DNA of 64,000 nt, from contig NZ_CP042437.1 in assembly GCF_007971525.1 (NCBI RefSeq), positions 7,130,001 through 7,194,000 of the forward strand, written 5' to 3'. The notes below the pieces were generated by a model. That model searched no databases, was not told where the DNA came from, and saw nothing but the letters and a program-made list of their open reading frames with translations. Origin of the DNA: Mucilaginibacter ginsenosidivorax (lineage in GTDB: Bacteria; Bacteroidota; Bacteroidia; Sphingobacteriales; Sphingobacteriaceae). Below, one piece after another: positions 1 through 9,377 of the stretch. The number at the start of each line of letters is the position of its first letter. Positions within the stretch are counted from its first letter, which is position 1. The position numbers and the translations under genes are program-made.

Positions 1-1902
1 GATATTACCGCACCGTTGTTTAGCTTATTAACCGCGCAGCCCAACATCCCGGTTTACAATGCCGATGGCAGTTATTACGTGTACCAGGGTAAAAACAACG
101 CCCTTGCATCGCTGTTGGAGCCAACCAACAAAAGTGGCAGCAAGCTGATAAATGGTAACGTTTCCTTAGATTATACTTTATTTAAAGGCTTAACCTATCA
201 CCTGGGCGCAGGCAGCGAGTATAGCCAGGTTACCGCAGGCCAGTATACGCCGAGAACTTTGGTTGCGGGCAAAGCAAATGGCGGTATAGCCTCCGAGCAA
301 ATGTCGACAGCTTTCAGGTGGTTGGTTGAAAACTATTTGACCTATAAATACAACTTTAAGGATCACGCGTTTACTTTATTGGTAGGTAATTCCAATCAGC
401 GCGATGTAAGTGAGTTATTAAATGCAGGTGCCAAAGGCTTCCCTACGGATGTGTTTTTGTATTATAATTTAAGCGCGGGCTCCACAGCTTATTCCAATAA
501 CGGGTACAGCGCTTACGGAAGCAGTAAGTCAGAATCGTCGCTAACCGATTATTACGGCAGGTTAAACTATGCTTATAAAGATAAAATACTGGCAACCTTT
601 ACCTTAAGGGACGATGCTTCATCAAAATTTGGCAGCAATTTCAGGCATGGTATCTTTCCTTCAGGTGCTTTGGCATACAAGCTTGAAGATGAAGATTTTA
701 TAAAAAACCTGAATACATTCTCGAGCTTAAAACTGCGGGTTAGCTACGGTGTTACCGGTAACGATAGGATCAACAACTATCAATACCTGAGTACATTTGG
801 CAACTACAGCACGGTGCTTAGCCCGGGCGGCGCTTTGCAGGTAGGTATAGAGCCTTCCAGCTTATCAAACCCTAACTTAAAATGGGAAAGTACAGCCCAG
901 TTAGATGCTGGTTTAGACATGGGCTTTGCCGATGGCCGTATTAACGCCACCATCGATGTTTATCGTAAAAAAACTTCAGACCTGTTAATCAATATCCCAA
1001 TTGGCCAATGGTGGGGCTTTAGTACCCAACTGGTAAATGGCGGGGCTATCGAAAACAGGGGCATCGAACTTGGTATCAATACCAACAACATCCGATCTAA
1101 TAGTTTTTCATGGAACAGCAGTTTTAACATCTCATACAATAAGCAAAAAGCGTTAGACCTGGGCGGCATAAAAACCATCAGCAGCAATACTGCTAACCCG
1201 AGCGGTACAGTATCCGGCCGGGAATTTTCGAGGCTGGAAGTAGGGCAGGAATTAGGCATGTTATATGGCTATGTTTATGCAGGTGTACTTAAAACCGGCG
1301 AAACCTACTCGCCGCAGCCAAATTCAAAAGCAGGCGATCCTAAATATGTAGATGTAAACGGCGATGGCGTAATAACACCGGCCGATCAGAAATACCTGGG
1401 TAACTCAAATCCTCACTACAGCATGGGTTTTGGTAACGATTTTCATTACAAAGGTTTCGACCTGAACATTTTTATCCAGGGTGCATTCGGGTACAAATTG
1501 TTTAACATGAACAGGCTGGTGCTGGAATCAACCACAAGCACCGATGCTTTGAACAGGTTCGTTGCCGGTAAAAACGAAAATACAGATATCCCCCGCGAAG
1601 GTTATTTCCTGAGCACTTATGGTGGTTATGTAAACTCCCGTTTTGTTGAAAATGCTTCTTACGCCCGTTTAAAATCAGTTTCGTTGGGCTATAGCTTCCC
1701 TTCATCATTATTTCAGCACATCAAAATTGTGCAGGGAATAAGGCTGTATGCCGAAGCGCAGAACCTGGTTACCGTAACCGGCTATAAAGGAACCGACCCC
1801 GAGGTGAACGTTCATACCGGCAACACATCCGGCGGTTTGGATTTTAACTCCTTCCCGGCTTTCAGAACTTTTGCTTTTGGTATTAAAGTGTCTGTTCATT
1901 AA
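1..1902 (+). CDS. SusC/RagA-type TonB-dependent outer-membrane transporter, C-terminal part (5' end outside window)
   Basis: The reading frame is already open at base 1 and runs without a stop to 1902, so this is the C-terminal part of a larger gene; the ATG-less apparent start near base 16 is only a TTG inside the frame. The visible 633 or so residues are alternating beta-strand sequence typical of the 22-stranded barrel of SusC proteins, for example the family signature around SNPNLKWEST (codons near 865-900), GRINATIDVYRKKTSDLL, and the Ca-binding-like VDVNGDGVITPADQKYLG near 1350-1400. The end (FGIKVSVH) is the last barrel strand. The signal peptide, CarboxypepD-like and plug domains lie upstream of the window. 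The SusD partner follows 45 bp downstream, so the two form one uptake complex for an oligosaccharide in the outer membrane. The substrate cannot be read from the sequence. Confidence 0.95.
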   Translation, partial: DITAPLFSLLTAQPNIPVYNADGSYYVYQGKNNALASLLEPTNKSGSKLINGNVSLDYTLFKGLTYHLGAGSEYSQVTAGQYTPRTLVAGKANGGIASEQMSTAFRWLVENYLTYKYNFKDHAFTLLVGNSNQRDVSELLNAGAKGFPTDVFLYYNLSAGSTAYSNNGYSAYGSSKSESSLTDYYGRLNYAYKDKILATFTLRDDASSKFGSNFRHGIFPSGALAYKLEDEDFIKNLNTFSSLKLRVSYGVTGNDRINNYQYLSTFGNYSTVLSPGGALQVGIEPSSLSNPNLKWESTAQLDAGLDMGFADGRINATIDVYRKKTSDLLINIPIGQWWGFSTQLVNGGAIENRGIELGINTNNIRSNSFSWNSSFNISYNKQKALDLGGIKTISSNTANPSGTVSGREFSRLEVGQELGMLYGYVYAGVLKTGETYSPQPNSKAGDPKYVDVNGDGVITPADQKYLGNSNPHYSMGFGNDFHYKGFDLNIFIQGAFGYKLFNMNRLVLESTTSTDALNRFVAGKNENTDIPREGYFLSTYGGYVNSRFVENASYARLKSVSLGYSFPSSLFQHIKIVQGIRLYAEAQNLVTVTGYKGTDPEVNVHTGNTSGGLDFNSFPAFRTFAFGIKVSVH

Positions 1903-1947
1903 TCAATATAAATCATCCCTCAACGGATCAACATAAAATTAAAGCAA

Positions 1948-3465
1948 ATGAAAAAATATAGTATTTCCCTAATCATAGCGGCGGTTTGTTTGCAGTTCTC
2001 CTGTAATAAAAACCTCGATCCTAAGGTATACAGCAGCTTAACCAGCACCAATGCGTTTCGTACCCAATCTGATGCGGTAGCGGCTGTAAACGCGGTTTAC
2101 GCACGTTTAAAAGGCCCGGCTGTTGGCGATAACTTTGACTATTGGACAGTAAGGCACTTTGCCCTTACGGATTTAACCACCGATGTTGGCCACTGTAGCT
2201 ACAGCGGCGACCCTGGTCAGCTTTCGCTTGTTCAATGGAACTCGGCAAACGGTTTATTAGCCGAGGATTGGAAACAGATTTATAAACTTATTGCCGATGC
2301 TAACAACGCCATCTATAACCTTTCGGCGATGACTACCATTGGCGATGATGCTAAAAGCCAGTTTCTGTCCGAGATTAAATTTTTACGCGCAGTAGCGTAC
2401 CTTGACCTTACCGATGCCTGGGGACCTGTGGTTTTGGTTACCGAGAAAGATGTTGCTAACCCCAAATACACCAGCCAGCCGCCGGTTACGCCTGTAGCCA
2501 CTATTGATGCGCTGCTGATAGCAGATTTACAAGCTGCCATAAGCACTTTGCCCGCAAATTATGCCGGTAACAAATATTATTCAACCAATGATGTTGGCCG
2601 TGCTACCAAAGGTGCCGCCATGACATTATTGGCCAAGCTATACCTGCGCGAAAAACAATGGCAAAAAGCTGCCGACTTAACCAGGCAGGTAATGGATTTA
2701 AACATATACCAGTTGTATCCCAGCTATTCGGGTTTGTTTAAGGAAGACAATAAATGGTGTTCAGAAAACATATTTTCGGTGCTGAGCGATGCCAATGTTA
2801 ACGGAACCGAGCTATTAAACCACTTTGGTCCGCTTAACCACCCGGTACTTACCGACAGGTGGCAGTACTACGCCGTAACCTGGGATTTTTATAACAGCTA
2901 TGGCGATGAAGACGACCGTAAAAAAATGTTCTTTACCCAATATGAAGGCGTTGATGGATTAACCCACAAAGAAGCGCCAACTTTGGGTGCTACGCCTCCC
3001 GCGGGCGTTTTATATATGCCCGATGTTGCAACCATGAAATACGCTGACCCTAATGGCGCAAATACCTACTATGATGGCCATAGTGTTGATATTTTACGTT
3101 ATGCCGATGTATTATTAAGCAGGGCAGAGGCATTGAATGAGTTAGGTGGGCCAACAACCGAGGCCGTTGGGCTGGTAAACCAGGTTAAAGCGCGTTCGCA
3201 CGCCAAGCAATTGGTTGCCGCCTCGCTTACCCAGGCTACCTTCCGCGACGCCCTATTGCAGGAACGTGGCTGGGAGCTTTATTATGAAGGTAAACGCAGG
3301 GCCGATTTAATGCGCTTTGGTAAATATGATGTGGTTGTAAATGCATACCTGAAACGTACCGGTCAAACACAAACCGTTCAATTACCGCGCGATCAGTATT
3401 TCCCGTATCCGCTTAACCAGGTTACAATTAACCCTAATTTGAACAACTCGGGCAGGCAGCAATAA
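1948..3465 (+). CDS. SusD/RagB family nutrient-binding outer-membrane lipoprotein
   Basis: 505 residues. The N-terminus is a lipoprotein signal with lipobox LQFSC, so Cys19 is the lipidated residue and the protein sits on the cell surface. The body has the helical TPR-like SusD fold: an N-terminal half with YLDLTDAWGPV, a middle half around AKLYLREKQWQKAADLTRQVM, and the C-terminal SusD signature RYADVLLSRAEALNEL followed by ERGWELYYEGKRRADLMRFG and a final YPYPLNQVTINPNL-like end (positions about 3090-3440). SusD proteins cap the SusC barrel and capture the glycan. The gene lies 45 bp behind the SusC gene and is followed by a strong hairpin, so susC-susD are the core of this transcript. Confidence 0.95.
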   Translation: MKKYSISLIIAAVCLQFSCNKNLDPKVYSSLTSTNAFRTQSDAVAAVNAVYARLKGPAVGDNFDYWTVRHFALTDLTTDVGHCSYSGDPGQLSLVQWNSANGLLAEDWKQIYKLIADANNAIYNLSAMTTIGDDAKSQFLSEIKFLRAVAYLDLTDAWGPVVLVTEKDVANPKYTSQPPVTPVATIDALLIADLQAAISTLPANYAGNKYYSTNDVGRATKGAAMTLLAKLYLREKQWQKAADLTRQVMDLNIYQLYPSYSGLFKEDNKWCSENIFSVLSDANVNGTELLNHFGPLNHPVLTDRWQYYAVTWDFYNSYGDEDDRKKMFFTQYEGVDGLTHKEAPTLGATPPAGVLYMPDVATMKYADPNGANTYYDGHSVDILRYADVLLSRAEALNELGGPTTEAVGLVNQVKARSHAKQLVAASLTQATFRDALLQERGWELYYEGKRRADLMRFGKYDVVVNAYLKRTGQTQTVQLPRDQYFPYPLNQVTINPNLNNSGRQQ

Positions 3466-3487
3466 TAGCCCGGGGATTGTCAGCTTA

Positions 3488-3523
3488 AAGAATATACGGT
3501 TTAAGAAGCCGTATATTCTTCAT
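3488..3523 (+). terminator. Hairpin after susD (terminator or attenuator)
   Basis: A perfect 12-bp stem (3488-3499 paired with 3509-3520) with a 9-nt loop follows the susD stop by 22 nt, then CATTTATTTA. It ends only about 15 nt before the next start codon at 3536. It probably lowers transcription of the downstream enzyme genes relative to susCD, as is common in PULs, rather than ending the operon completely. The short U-run is weak. Confidence 0.65.
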
Positions 3524-3535
3524 TTATTTAGTACG

Positions 3536-4972
3536 ATGAGTATAAAAGATAGTTTTTTTTCCAGGTGTTGGCTGATGATGGCCGTGCTGACAGGTACTGC
3601 CGTTTTTAGCGGATGCGGTAACGGGCAAATTATTGAACAGGTAAATGTTGGCTTGCATAATAACAACGAATTAAAGATCCAGGTTGATGTAACAACTTCA
3701 AAAGCTGTAGATATACGCGTAAAATACTGGGCCGATGTGCCTAAAAGTATCGGGTTTTATACTCCGGTATCAAAAGCTAATACTAAACATTCGTTTGTAC
3801 TTACCAATATCGCGCCCGATACCAAATACTTTTATAACATCGTCACTCTGCAAAATGGCGTCGAGAAAGTAAGTAAAACTTACGATTTTAAATCGCACCA
3901 GTTACCGCTTTTTCTGCAGGATCAGTTTAAGGCAAAAACCGCCGAAAAAACAACACTGCCTGCTGAGTTTAATGATGGCCTGATGCTCATCAATAAACGC
4001 TATGCACCCGGTATAGCCTATTTGGTTGATTCGTGGGGAAACATCAGGTGGTACCACATGATAGATAGGGTTGGCTTTAAGGTAATTAACTTTACAAAAG
4101 ATAATACTTTGCTTTCTATTTTAGGCCGTAATGACGAGCCTACCAGCTACGGCAGCGAGATATTGGAAATTAATCTGCTGGGCGACACCTTACTGCACCT
4201 TAAAAAGGGCCAGGGCGATTTTAAGCAAACCATACACCATGAGATTTTAAAAAATGATAAAGGGCAGATAGTCACCCTTTTTGTAGATCAAAAGATCATG
4301 GATTTAACCTGCATTGGCGGTGCCCAAAAAGATACCGTTAATGGCGATGGTATTATGGTGATGGATACCAAAGGCAAACAGCTTTATAAATGGAGCGTGT
4401 TTGATGTGCTCGATCCGCTGAAAGATAAAAAACTGCTGAAAACCAAAAAAGACTGGATGCACGCCAACAGCCTGAATTATGATACCGATGGCAATTACCT
4501 CATGTCGTTTTACAACAACGGCCAGATATGGAAGATTGACGCCAAAACGGGCAAAGTGATTTATAAATTTGGCAAAGGCGGCGATATTGCCATGCCTGCC
4601 GAATGTAATTTTACCCAGGCCCACGCAGCCCACATTAATGCCAAAGGCGAACTGATGTTTTTTGATAACGGGGTAGAAAAACACCAGTCGGGTGTGTTTG
4701 CCATGAAGATTGACGAGCAGAGCAAAACCTCGAAGATTGATACACACTTCCTGCTGCCCAAACAAATTTTTAACGGGAGGATGGGCAGTGCATACCTGGT
4801 AAATGATACCACCACGTTGGTGTGCTGCTCAAAAAGGCACATCATAGTATTAACCAATAATAAAGGCGTTTTGCAGTGGACTATGGAAACATCTGTGCCA
4901 ACCTATCGCGCCGGCTTTATCAAATACAAACAGCTCGATCCGTATTTAAAACCATTAAGTATATCCTGGTGA
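3536..4972 (+). CDS. Arylsulfotransferase (ASST)-like beta-propeller lipoprotein
   Basis: 478 residues with a lipoprotein signal ending in FSGC (Cys27). An Fn3-like N-terminal beta domain (about 30-120) precedes a six-bladed propeller with the ASST family layout: HHEIL near residue 233, DWMHANS with His309 and Asn311 (the HxN pair), a blade reading GQIWKIDAKTGKVIYKFGKGGD, and QAHAAH with His363 and His366 before GELMFFDNG. Family members move a sulfuryl group between phenolic donors and acceptors through a catalytic His. The Arg expected two blades' turns after the HxN motif (SSR in typical ASSTs) reads SFY here, so sulfotransfer activity is not certain. It shares one base with the following cytochrome gene (TGATG at 4970-4974), which means translational coupling. 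It may act on sulfated or aromatic side groups of the PUL substrate; this is inference. Confidence 0.75.
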   Translation: MSIKDSFFSRCWLMMAVLTGTAVFSGCGNGQIIEQVNVGLHNNNELKIQVDVTTSKAVDIRVKYWADVPKSIGFYTPVSKANTKHSFVLTNIAPDTKYFYNIVTLQNGVEKVSKTYDFKSHQLPLFLQDQFKAKTAEKTTLPAEFNDGLMLINKRYAPGIAYLVDSWGNIRWYHMIDRVGFKVINFTKDNTLLSILGRNDEPTSYGSEILEINLLGDTLLHLKKGQGDFKQTIHHEILKNDKGQIVTLFVDQKIMDLTCIGGAQKDTVNGDGIMVMDTKGKQLYKWSVFDVLDPLKDKKLLKTKKDWMHANSLNYDTDGNYLMSFYNNGQIWKIDAKTGKVIYKFGKGGDIAMPAECNFTQAHAAHINAKGELMFFDNGVEKHQSGVFAMKIDEQSKTSKIDTHFLLPKQIFNGRMGSAYLVNDTTTLVCCSKRHIIVLTNNKGVLQWTMETSVPTYRAGFIKYKQLDPYLKPLSISW

Positions 4973-6015
4973 TGATTAAGTATATTAAAGTGAATAAAAA
5001 ATATCAATATGTAGTAATCTTGTTTGCCATTTTTGTTTTGGCAAACAGCGTACAATTATTTTCGTCCTGCAACGCAAATGGCGGTACACCAGCAGGCAGT
5101 GCCGACTCTGTGACAACAGCAGCCGATAGCCTGGTAAGTATTGATACCGCAAAAATACCACATGGCAAATATGGCGATGCGGTGAAGTACGGCAGGCAGC
5201 TGATGTTGCATACTGCGTATTATATCGGCCCCAATGGCGTTAACGGCCATTATACGGGTAATAAAATGAATTGTACCAATTGCCACCGGGATGCGGGCAC
5301 ACGCCCTTATGCTTTTAATTTGGTAAGGTCGTTTAAAGATTATCCGCAGTACCGTGCAAGGGAAGGCCGCATTTTATCGCTGGCCGAGCGGATTAACAAC
5401 TGCGTAATGCGGCCAAACCTGGGCAGGCCTTTGCCGCTGGATAGCAGGGAAATGGTATCTATAATGGCCTATTTAAAGTTCCTGAGCGATTCATCACACG
5501 TTGATGCCCGTACCAAAGGGCTAAAAAACATGACGGTTGAACTGCCCGATGTAGCGGCATCATCTGATCATGGCGAGAAGCTTTACGCGCAGCATTGCGA
5601 ACGTTGCCACGCAAAAAACGGCGAGGGCAAAATGGCTTTTGATAACGTAGCATACCAATACCCGCCAGTATGGGGACTGCTGGCATATCGCCCGGGCTCC
5701 AGTATGCACCGTGTAGTTAAACTGGCGCAATGGTTAAAAGCCAATATGCCTTATGATAAAACCACGCCCGGCACCACGTTTTTAACGGATGCCGAAGCAT
5801 TGGACATAGCAGCTTATATAAACGATGATAAAAAACATCAGCGGCCCGCTGCCAAGACAACCAAAGAGGAGGACTATCCTAACCACGAAGAGAAAGCAAT
5901 TGATTATGATAAAGGGCCATTTAAAGATCCTTTTTCAGAACAACAACATAAATATGGGCCCTATAAGCCAATTATTGATTACTGGGAAGGTAAGGGAATT
6001 ACGCCGGTTATTTAA
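4972..6015 (+). CDS. TsdA-like dihaem c-type cytochrome, lipoprotein
   Basis: 347 residues from the ATG at 4972, which overlaps the previous stop by one base; an upstream in-frame ATG at 4876 is inside the preceding gene and gives no signal sequence. The chosen start gives a membrane stretch (VVILFAIFVLANSV) and lipobox FSSC (Cys33). Two haem-binding motifs are present, CTNCH at residues 101-105 and CERCH at 209-213, each starting a cytochrome c domain. The stretch RINNCVMRPNLGRPLPL with Cys144 matches the thiosulfate dehydrogenase (TsdA)/SoxA-type domain, in which this Cys is the axial ligand of haem 1. The family oxidises thiosulfate to tetrathionate or reverses it. Coupling to the ASST-like protein suggests a shared sulfur or redox step in the periplasm or at the cell surface, which is inference. 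Confidence 0.85.
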   Translation: MIKYIKVNKKYQYVVILFAIFVLANSVQLFSSCNANGGTPAGSADSVTTAADSLVSIDTAKIPHGKYGDAVKYGRQLMLHTAYYIGPNGVNGHYTGNKMNCTNCHRDAGTRPYAFNLVRSFKDYPQYRAREGRILSLAERINNCVMRPNLGRPLPLDSREMVSIMAYLKFLSDSSHVDARTKGLKNMTVELPDVAASSDHGEKLYAQHCERCHAKNGEGKMAFDNVAYQYPPVWGLLAYRPGSSMHRVVKLAQWLKANMPYDKTTPGTTFLTDAEALDIAAYINDDKKHQRPAAKTTKEEDYPNHEEKAIDYDKGPFKDPFSEQQHKYGPYKPIIDYWEGKGITPVI

Positions 6016-6376
6016 TATTGAGCGAGGGATTTTTGGAAAACAGCGATGGGGATTTGTGGGGTTCCTACATCTTTTGAAAACATATTAATAGATAAAAAAT
6101 GTCATACGAACGAATCAGAGGTGGATTAGGGCAGTGGGGTGAGGAGAAATCTTATACGCCCTACATTCCGAGCGGCTTATCTTGATGTAAGGCGTGTAAG
6201 GTTTCTCCTCGTACCTCGTTCGAAATGACATTTTATTTGATTTAAAGATATTACACACAGTAGCTCCCCTAGCAGGGAATAAAAAAATCAAATGCACCGG
6301 GTTTCAACCCAATCGCAATGAATAAATTGGATTGACTGCCTCATATTATATTAAAAGTACTGACTAAATTTAAACC
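6016..6376. other. 361-bp gap with an inverted-repeat element
   Basis: No credible gene is present. The stretch 6098-6234 is taken up by nested inverted repeats described separately. The last 80 bases before 6377 are A/T-rich and end in AAATTTAAACC before the ATG, as expected of a Bacteroidota leader, so a promoter for the hydrolase gene may lie between 6240 and 6376, but no clear -33/-7 pair was picked out. Confidence 0.6.
6098..6234. repeat. MITE-like nested inverted repeat
   Basis: Outer arms at about 6098-6114 and 6217-6233 share AATGTCAT and GAACGA in inverted order. Inner arms 6141-6166 and 6185-6210 are inverted copies with 23 of 26 positions matching, and two of the three differences would be G-U pairs in RNA. 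The core word GAGGAGAAAYCTTAYACGCC is of the kind scattered between genes in Sphingobacteriaceae. The length (about 137 bp), lack of coding capacity and intergenic position fit a non-autonomous mobile or REP-like element. Copy number cannot be seen here. Confidence 0.6.
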
Positions 6377-9367
6377 ATGAAAAAACAACTTTTCGCCATC
6401 ATTTTTCTGTTAGGTGGTTTTACTGCTTCGGCACAAAAAATACCTTATACCAATTGCGAAAAATGCTGGCTGCCCGATTCATTAGGAAATCACCGGGTAG
6501 TACTATCATACACAGGTTCGTCGGCAGCAATAGTGGTGGCTGATATTCCCTGGAGAAGGCGTGACGCCAACCCACAGGATAAGCGTATTATTTTGGTTGA
6601 TGCAAAAACAAACAAAAAAATAACCAACGTATACGTAAACGATATCACCCGGGAAAAAGGTAAAATAACTTTTGAACCAACTTCGGGAACGGGTACGTAC
6701 TATGTTTATTACATGCCTTACAAAAATGAAGGCCGATCTAACTATCCAAGGGGAGTTTATTTAAAGCCCGAGAAAACGGCCTCGAACGAATGGATGCAAA
6801 AAGTATCTAACTATGATGCTGTTACAGGGGTTACCGTTAAGGCTTTTCAATCCATAGATGCTTTCAATAGCTTTTACCCGATGGAGGTGATAGCCACTAA
6901 AGCAGAGACCAATGCTTTGATCGGCAAAAATGAAAAAGAAGACTTCCTGGTTTTCCCGGAAGACAGGTTAAACGCCATCCGTATGACCAAAGATTTGCCA
7001 CAACGATGGATAGAACTCGGTCCGCAAAACAAATATACGGGAGTGGCTGCCCGTGGCGAAAACTTTGCCTTTCAGTTGGGTGTTTACGCGCTGCAGAACA
7101 TCGAAAATGTAAAGGTTACATTTAGTAACCTTACTTCGCCGGCCGGCAAAATCATCCCCGCATCGGCATTGTTTTGCATCAATACAGGCGGTACCACTTA
7201 TGATGCTAAACCGCTAACCAAAACCGTAAACGTAGCGCAGGGCGATATCCAGGCTTTATGGTGCGGTGTGGATGTGCCCGTTTCCGCTTTGCCATCAATT
7301 TATACAGGTAAAGCTACTATCCTGGCTGATGGCAAGGCTGCCAAAGTGATTACAATATCTATAAAGGTAAACAGCAAAATACTAAAAGATGGCGGCGTAA
7401 ATGAGCCTTATAAAATGACCCGCCTGGGGTGGTTAAATTCAACCATGGCGCAGGAAAATACGGTAATTGCACCGTACACACCATTAAAAGTTGATGGCAA
7501 TACTATTAGCCTGCTGGGCAGAAAGGTGGAGGTAAATAAAGATGGTTTCCCTAAACAGGTACAAACTTACTTTACGCCCGAAATGACGGAATACGCCGCC
7601 ACGCCAAATAACCTGCTTACCGAAGGCATTCACTTTCATTTTATAAATGCTGACGGCAAAAAAATTAACCTGAAAAGCCAGGGTGTGCAATTCAATAAAA
7701 AAGAAGCCGGTACAGTACAGTGGACAGCCGTAAACGCTAATGATAGCCTGCAAATGGATGTATCCGCATCGCTGGAGTTTGACGGCTTTATGGCTTATAC
7801 GGTAAAGGTAAAAGCCTTGCAGGACGTAAGTTTAAAGGAGATAAATATGCATATCCCCCTTAAAAAGGACTTTGCCAAATATATGATGGGCCTTGGTCAA
7901 AAAGGCGGAGACCGGCCCGAAAATTTTGAGTGGAAATGGGATGTGGCCCATAAAAACCAGGATGGCGCCTGGGTTGGCAACGTAAACGGTGGTTTGCAGT
8001 ATTCGCTGCGCGATGAAAAATACGTTCGTCCGCTTAATACCAATTTCTACCTGCAAAAACCATTGATCCTGCCATCGTCATGGGGCAATGATAATAAAGG
8101 CGGTATAAAAATTGCCTTTGACGGTAAAGCGGTGCTGGTAAACAACTACAGCGGCGAACGGAATTTGAAAAAAGGAGAGGAGCTGTACTACAACTTTACC
8201 TTGCTTATTACCCCTTTCCATACCATTAACACCGATTTTCAGTGGGCCACCAGGTTTTATCATGCTTACAAACCTATTGATACCATTAAGGCAGCAGGTG
8301 CAAGCTTAATAAACATTCACCATGCTACGGCAATCAACCCAACCATCAACTACCCGTTTATTGCCTGGCATAAAATGAAGGCCTATGATGATTCGGCTCA
8401 TTCGGCAGGGTTAAAAGTGAAAATTTACAACACCATACGCGAGTTATCCAACCATGCTTATGAAACTTTCGCGCTCCGCAGCCTTGGGCACGAAATTTAT
8501 TCGCCCGGTAAAGGTGGCGGTTTCAGCTGGCTGCAGGAGCACGTTGGCGACGATTACATTGCCGCCTGGTTTGTTCCCGAAATTAAGGATGCCGCCATTA
8601 TTAACAGTGGCATGAACCGCTGGCATAACTACTACGTAGAAGGCATGAACTGGCTTACCCAAAACGTAGGTATTGATGGCATTTATTTAGACGATGTGGC
8701 CTTTGACCGTGTAACTATGAAGCGTGTTAAACGCGTACTTATTAAAGATGGGCACCCCGGTATAATCGATCTTCACTCGGCCAATCAATACAACAAAAGT
8801 GATGGTTTTAATAACAGCGCCAACCTGTACATGGAGCATTTTCCATACCTGAACCGCCTGTGGTTTGGCGAATACTTTGACTACGAAAAGAATGACCCCG
8901 ATTTTTTCCTGACCGAGGTAAGCGGTATCCCGTTTGGTTTAATGGGCGAAATGTTGCAAGGCGGCGGTAATAAATGGCGGGGTATGGTATACGGGATGAC
9001 TAACCGCATGCCCTGGAGCGATGGCGCCGATCCGAGACCGATATGGAAAGCCTGGGATAACTTTGGTATGAAGGGCACCAAAATGATTGGCTACTGGGTT
9101 AATGATAACCCGGTAAAAACCGATAAAACCAAGGTACTGGCAACTGTTTACAAAAAAGCTGGTGCGGCAATGGTATCTATAGCCAGCTGGGAAGATGCCG
9201 ATACCGATTTTAAATTGACTATCGACTGGAAAAAACTGGGCATCGACCCTGCTAAAGCCACAATTACCGCACCGGAAATCAAAAGTTTCCAGCCGGCTAA
9301 AACATTTGGTTTAAATGACAGGATTCCGGTTGAAAAGGGAAAAGGCTGGTTATTGATCATTAAATAA
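6377..9367 (+). CDS. Large secreted glycoside hydrolase, GH123/DUF6067-type
   Basis: 996 residues with a cleavable signal peptide (MKKQLFAIIFLLGGFTASAQ). The N-terminal part is beta-rich (about 30-400), a second beta domain covers about 400-620 with the stretch GDRPENFEWKWDVAHK, and the C-terminal part is a TIM-barrel-like domain. Within the barrel, GIDGIYLDDVAFDR places Asp772 and Asp773 at a strand end, followed by GIIDLHSANQYN, FGEYFDYEK and IPFGLMGEMLQGGG. This pattern belongs to the proteins labelled DUF6067 or GH123-like, whose characterised relatives act on N-acetylgalactosaminides by substrate-assisted catalysis with an Asp-Glu pair. The catalytic pair is not certain here, so the specificity is left open. 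The DUF5107-TPR gene follows 10 bp downstream in the same transcript. Confidence 0.65.
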   Translation: MKKQLFAIIFLLGGFTASAQKIPYTNCEKCWLPDSLGNHRVVLSYTGSSAAIVVADIPWRRRDANPQDKRIILVDAKTNKKITNVYVNDITREKGKITFEPTSGTGTYYVYYMPYKNEGRSNYPRGVYLKPEKTASNEWMQKVSNYDAVTGVTVKAFQSIDAFNSFYPMEVIATKAETNALIGKNEKEDFLVFPEDRLNAIRMTKDLPQRWIELGPQNKYTGVAARGENFAFQLGVYALQNIENVKVTFSNLTSPAGKIIPASALFCINTGGTTYDAKPLTKTVNVAQGDIQALWCGVDVPVSALPSIYTGKATILADGKAAKVITISIKVNSKILKDGGVNEPYKMTRLGWLNSTMAQENTVIAPYTPLKVDGNTISLLGRKVEVNKDGFPKQVQTYFTPEMTEYAATPNNLLTEGIHFHFINADGKKINLKSQGVQFNKKEAGTVQWTAVNANDSLQMDVSASLEFDGFMAYTVKVKALQDVSLKEINMHIPLKKDFAKYMMGLGQKGGDRPENFEWKWDVAHKNQDGAWVGNVNGGLQYSLRDEKYVRPLNTNFYLQKPLILPSSWGNDNKGGIKIAFDGKAVLVNNYSGERNLKKGEELYYNFTLLITPFHTINTDFQWATRFYHAYKPIDTIKAAGASLINIHHATAINPTINYPFIAWHKMKAYDDSAHSAGLKVKIYNTIRELSNHAYETFALRSLGHEIYSPGKGGGFSWLQEHVGDDYIAAWFVPEIKDAAIINSGMNRWHNYYVEGMNWLTQNVGIDGIYLDDVAFDRVTMKRVKRVLIKDGHPGIIDLHSANQYNKSDGFNNSANLYMEHFPYLNRLWFGEYFDYEKNDPDFFLTEVSGIPFGLMGEMLQGGGNKWRGMVYGMTNRMPWSDGADPRPIWKAWDNFGMKGTKMIGYWVNDNPVKTDKTKVLATVYKKAGAAMVSIASWEDADTDFKLTIDWKKLGIDPAKATITAPEIKSFQPAKTFGLNDRIPVEKGKGWLLIIK

Positions 9368-9377
9368 AGCTAAGCTG

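Noticed and set aside
4304..4765. 153-codon open frame on the - strand
   Set aside because: It is antisense to the well-supported propeller gene and has the composition of a shadow frame.
4876..4971. Upstream ATG extending the cytochrome gene by 32 codons
   Set aside because: It lies inside the arylsulfotransferase-like gene and would put a non-signal segment in front of the lipoprotein signal; the ATG at 4972 is coupled to the preceding stop and gives a proper lipobox.
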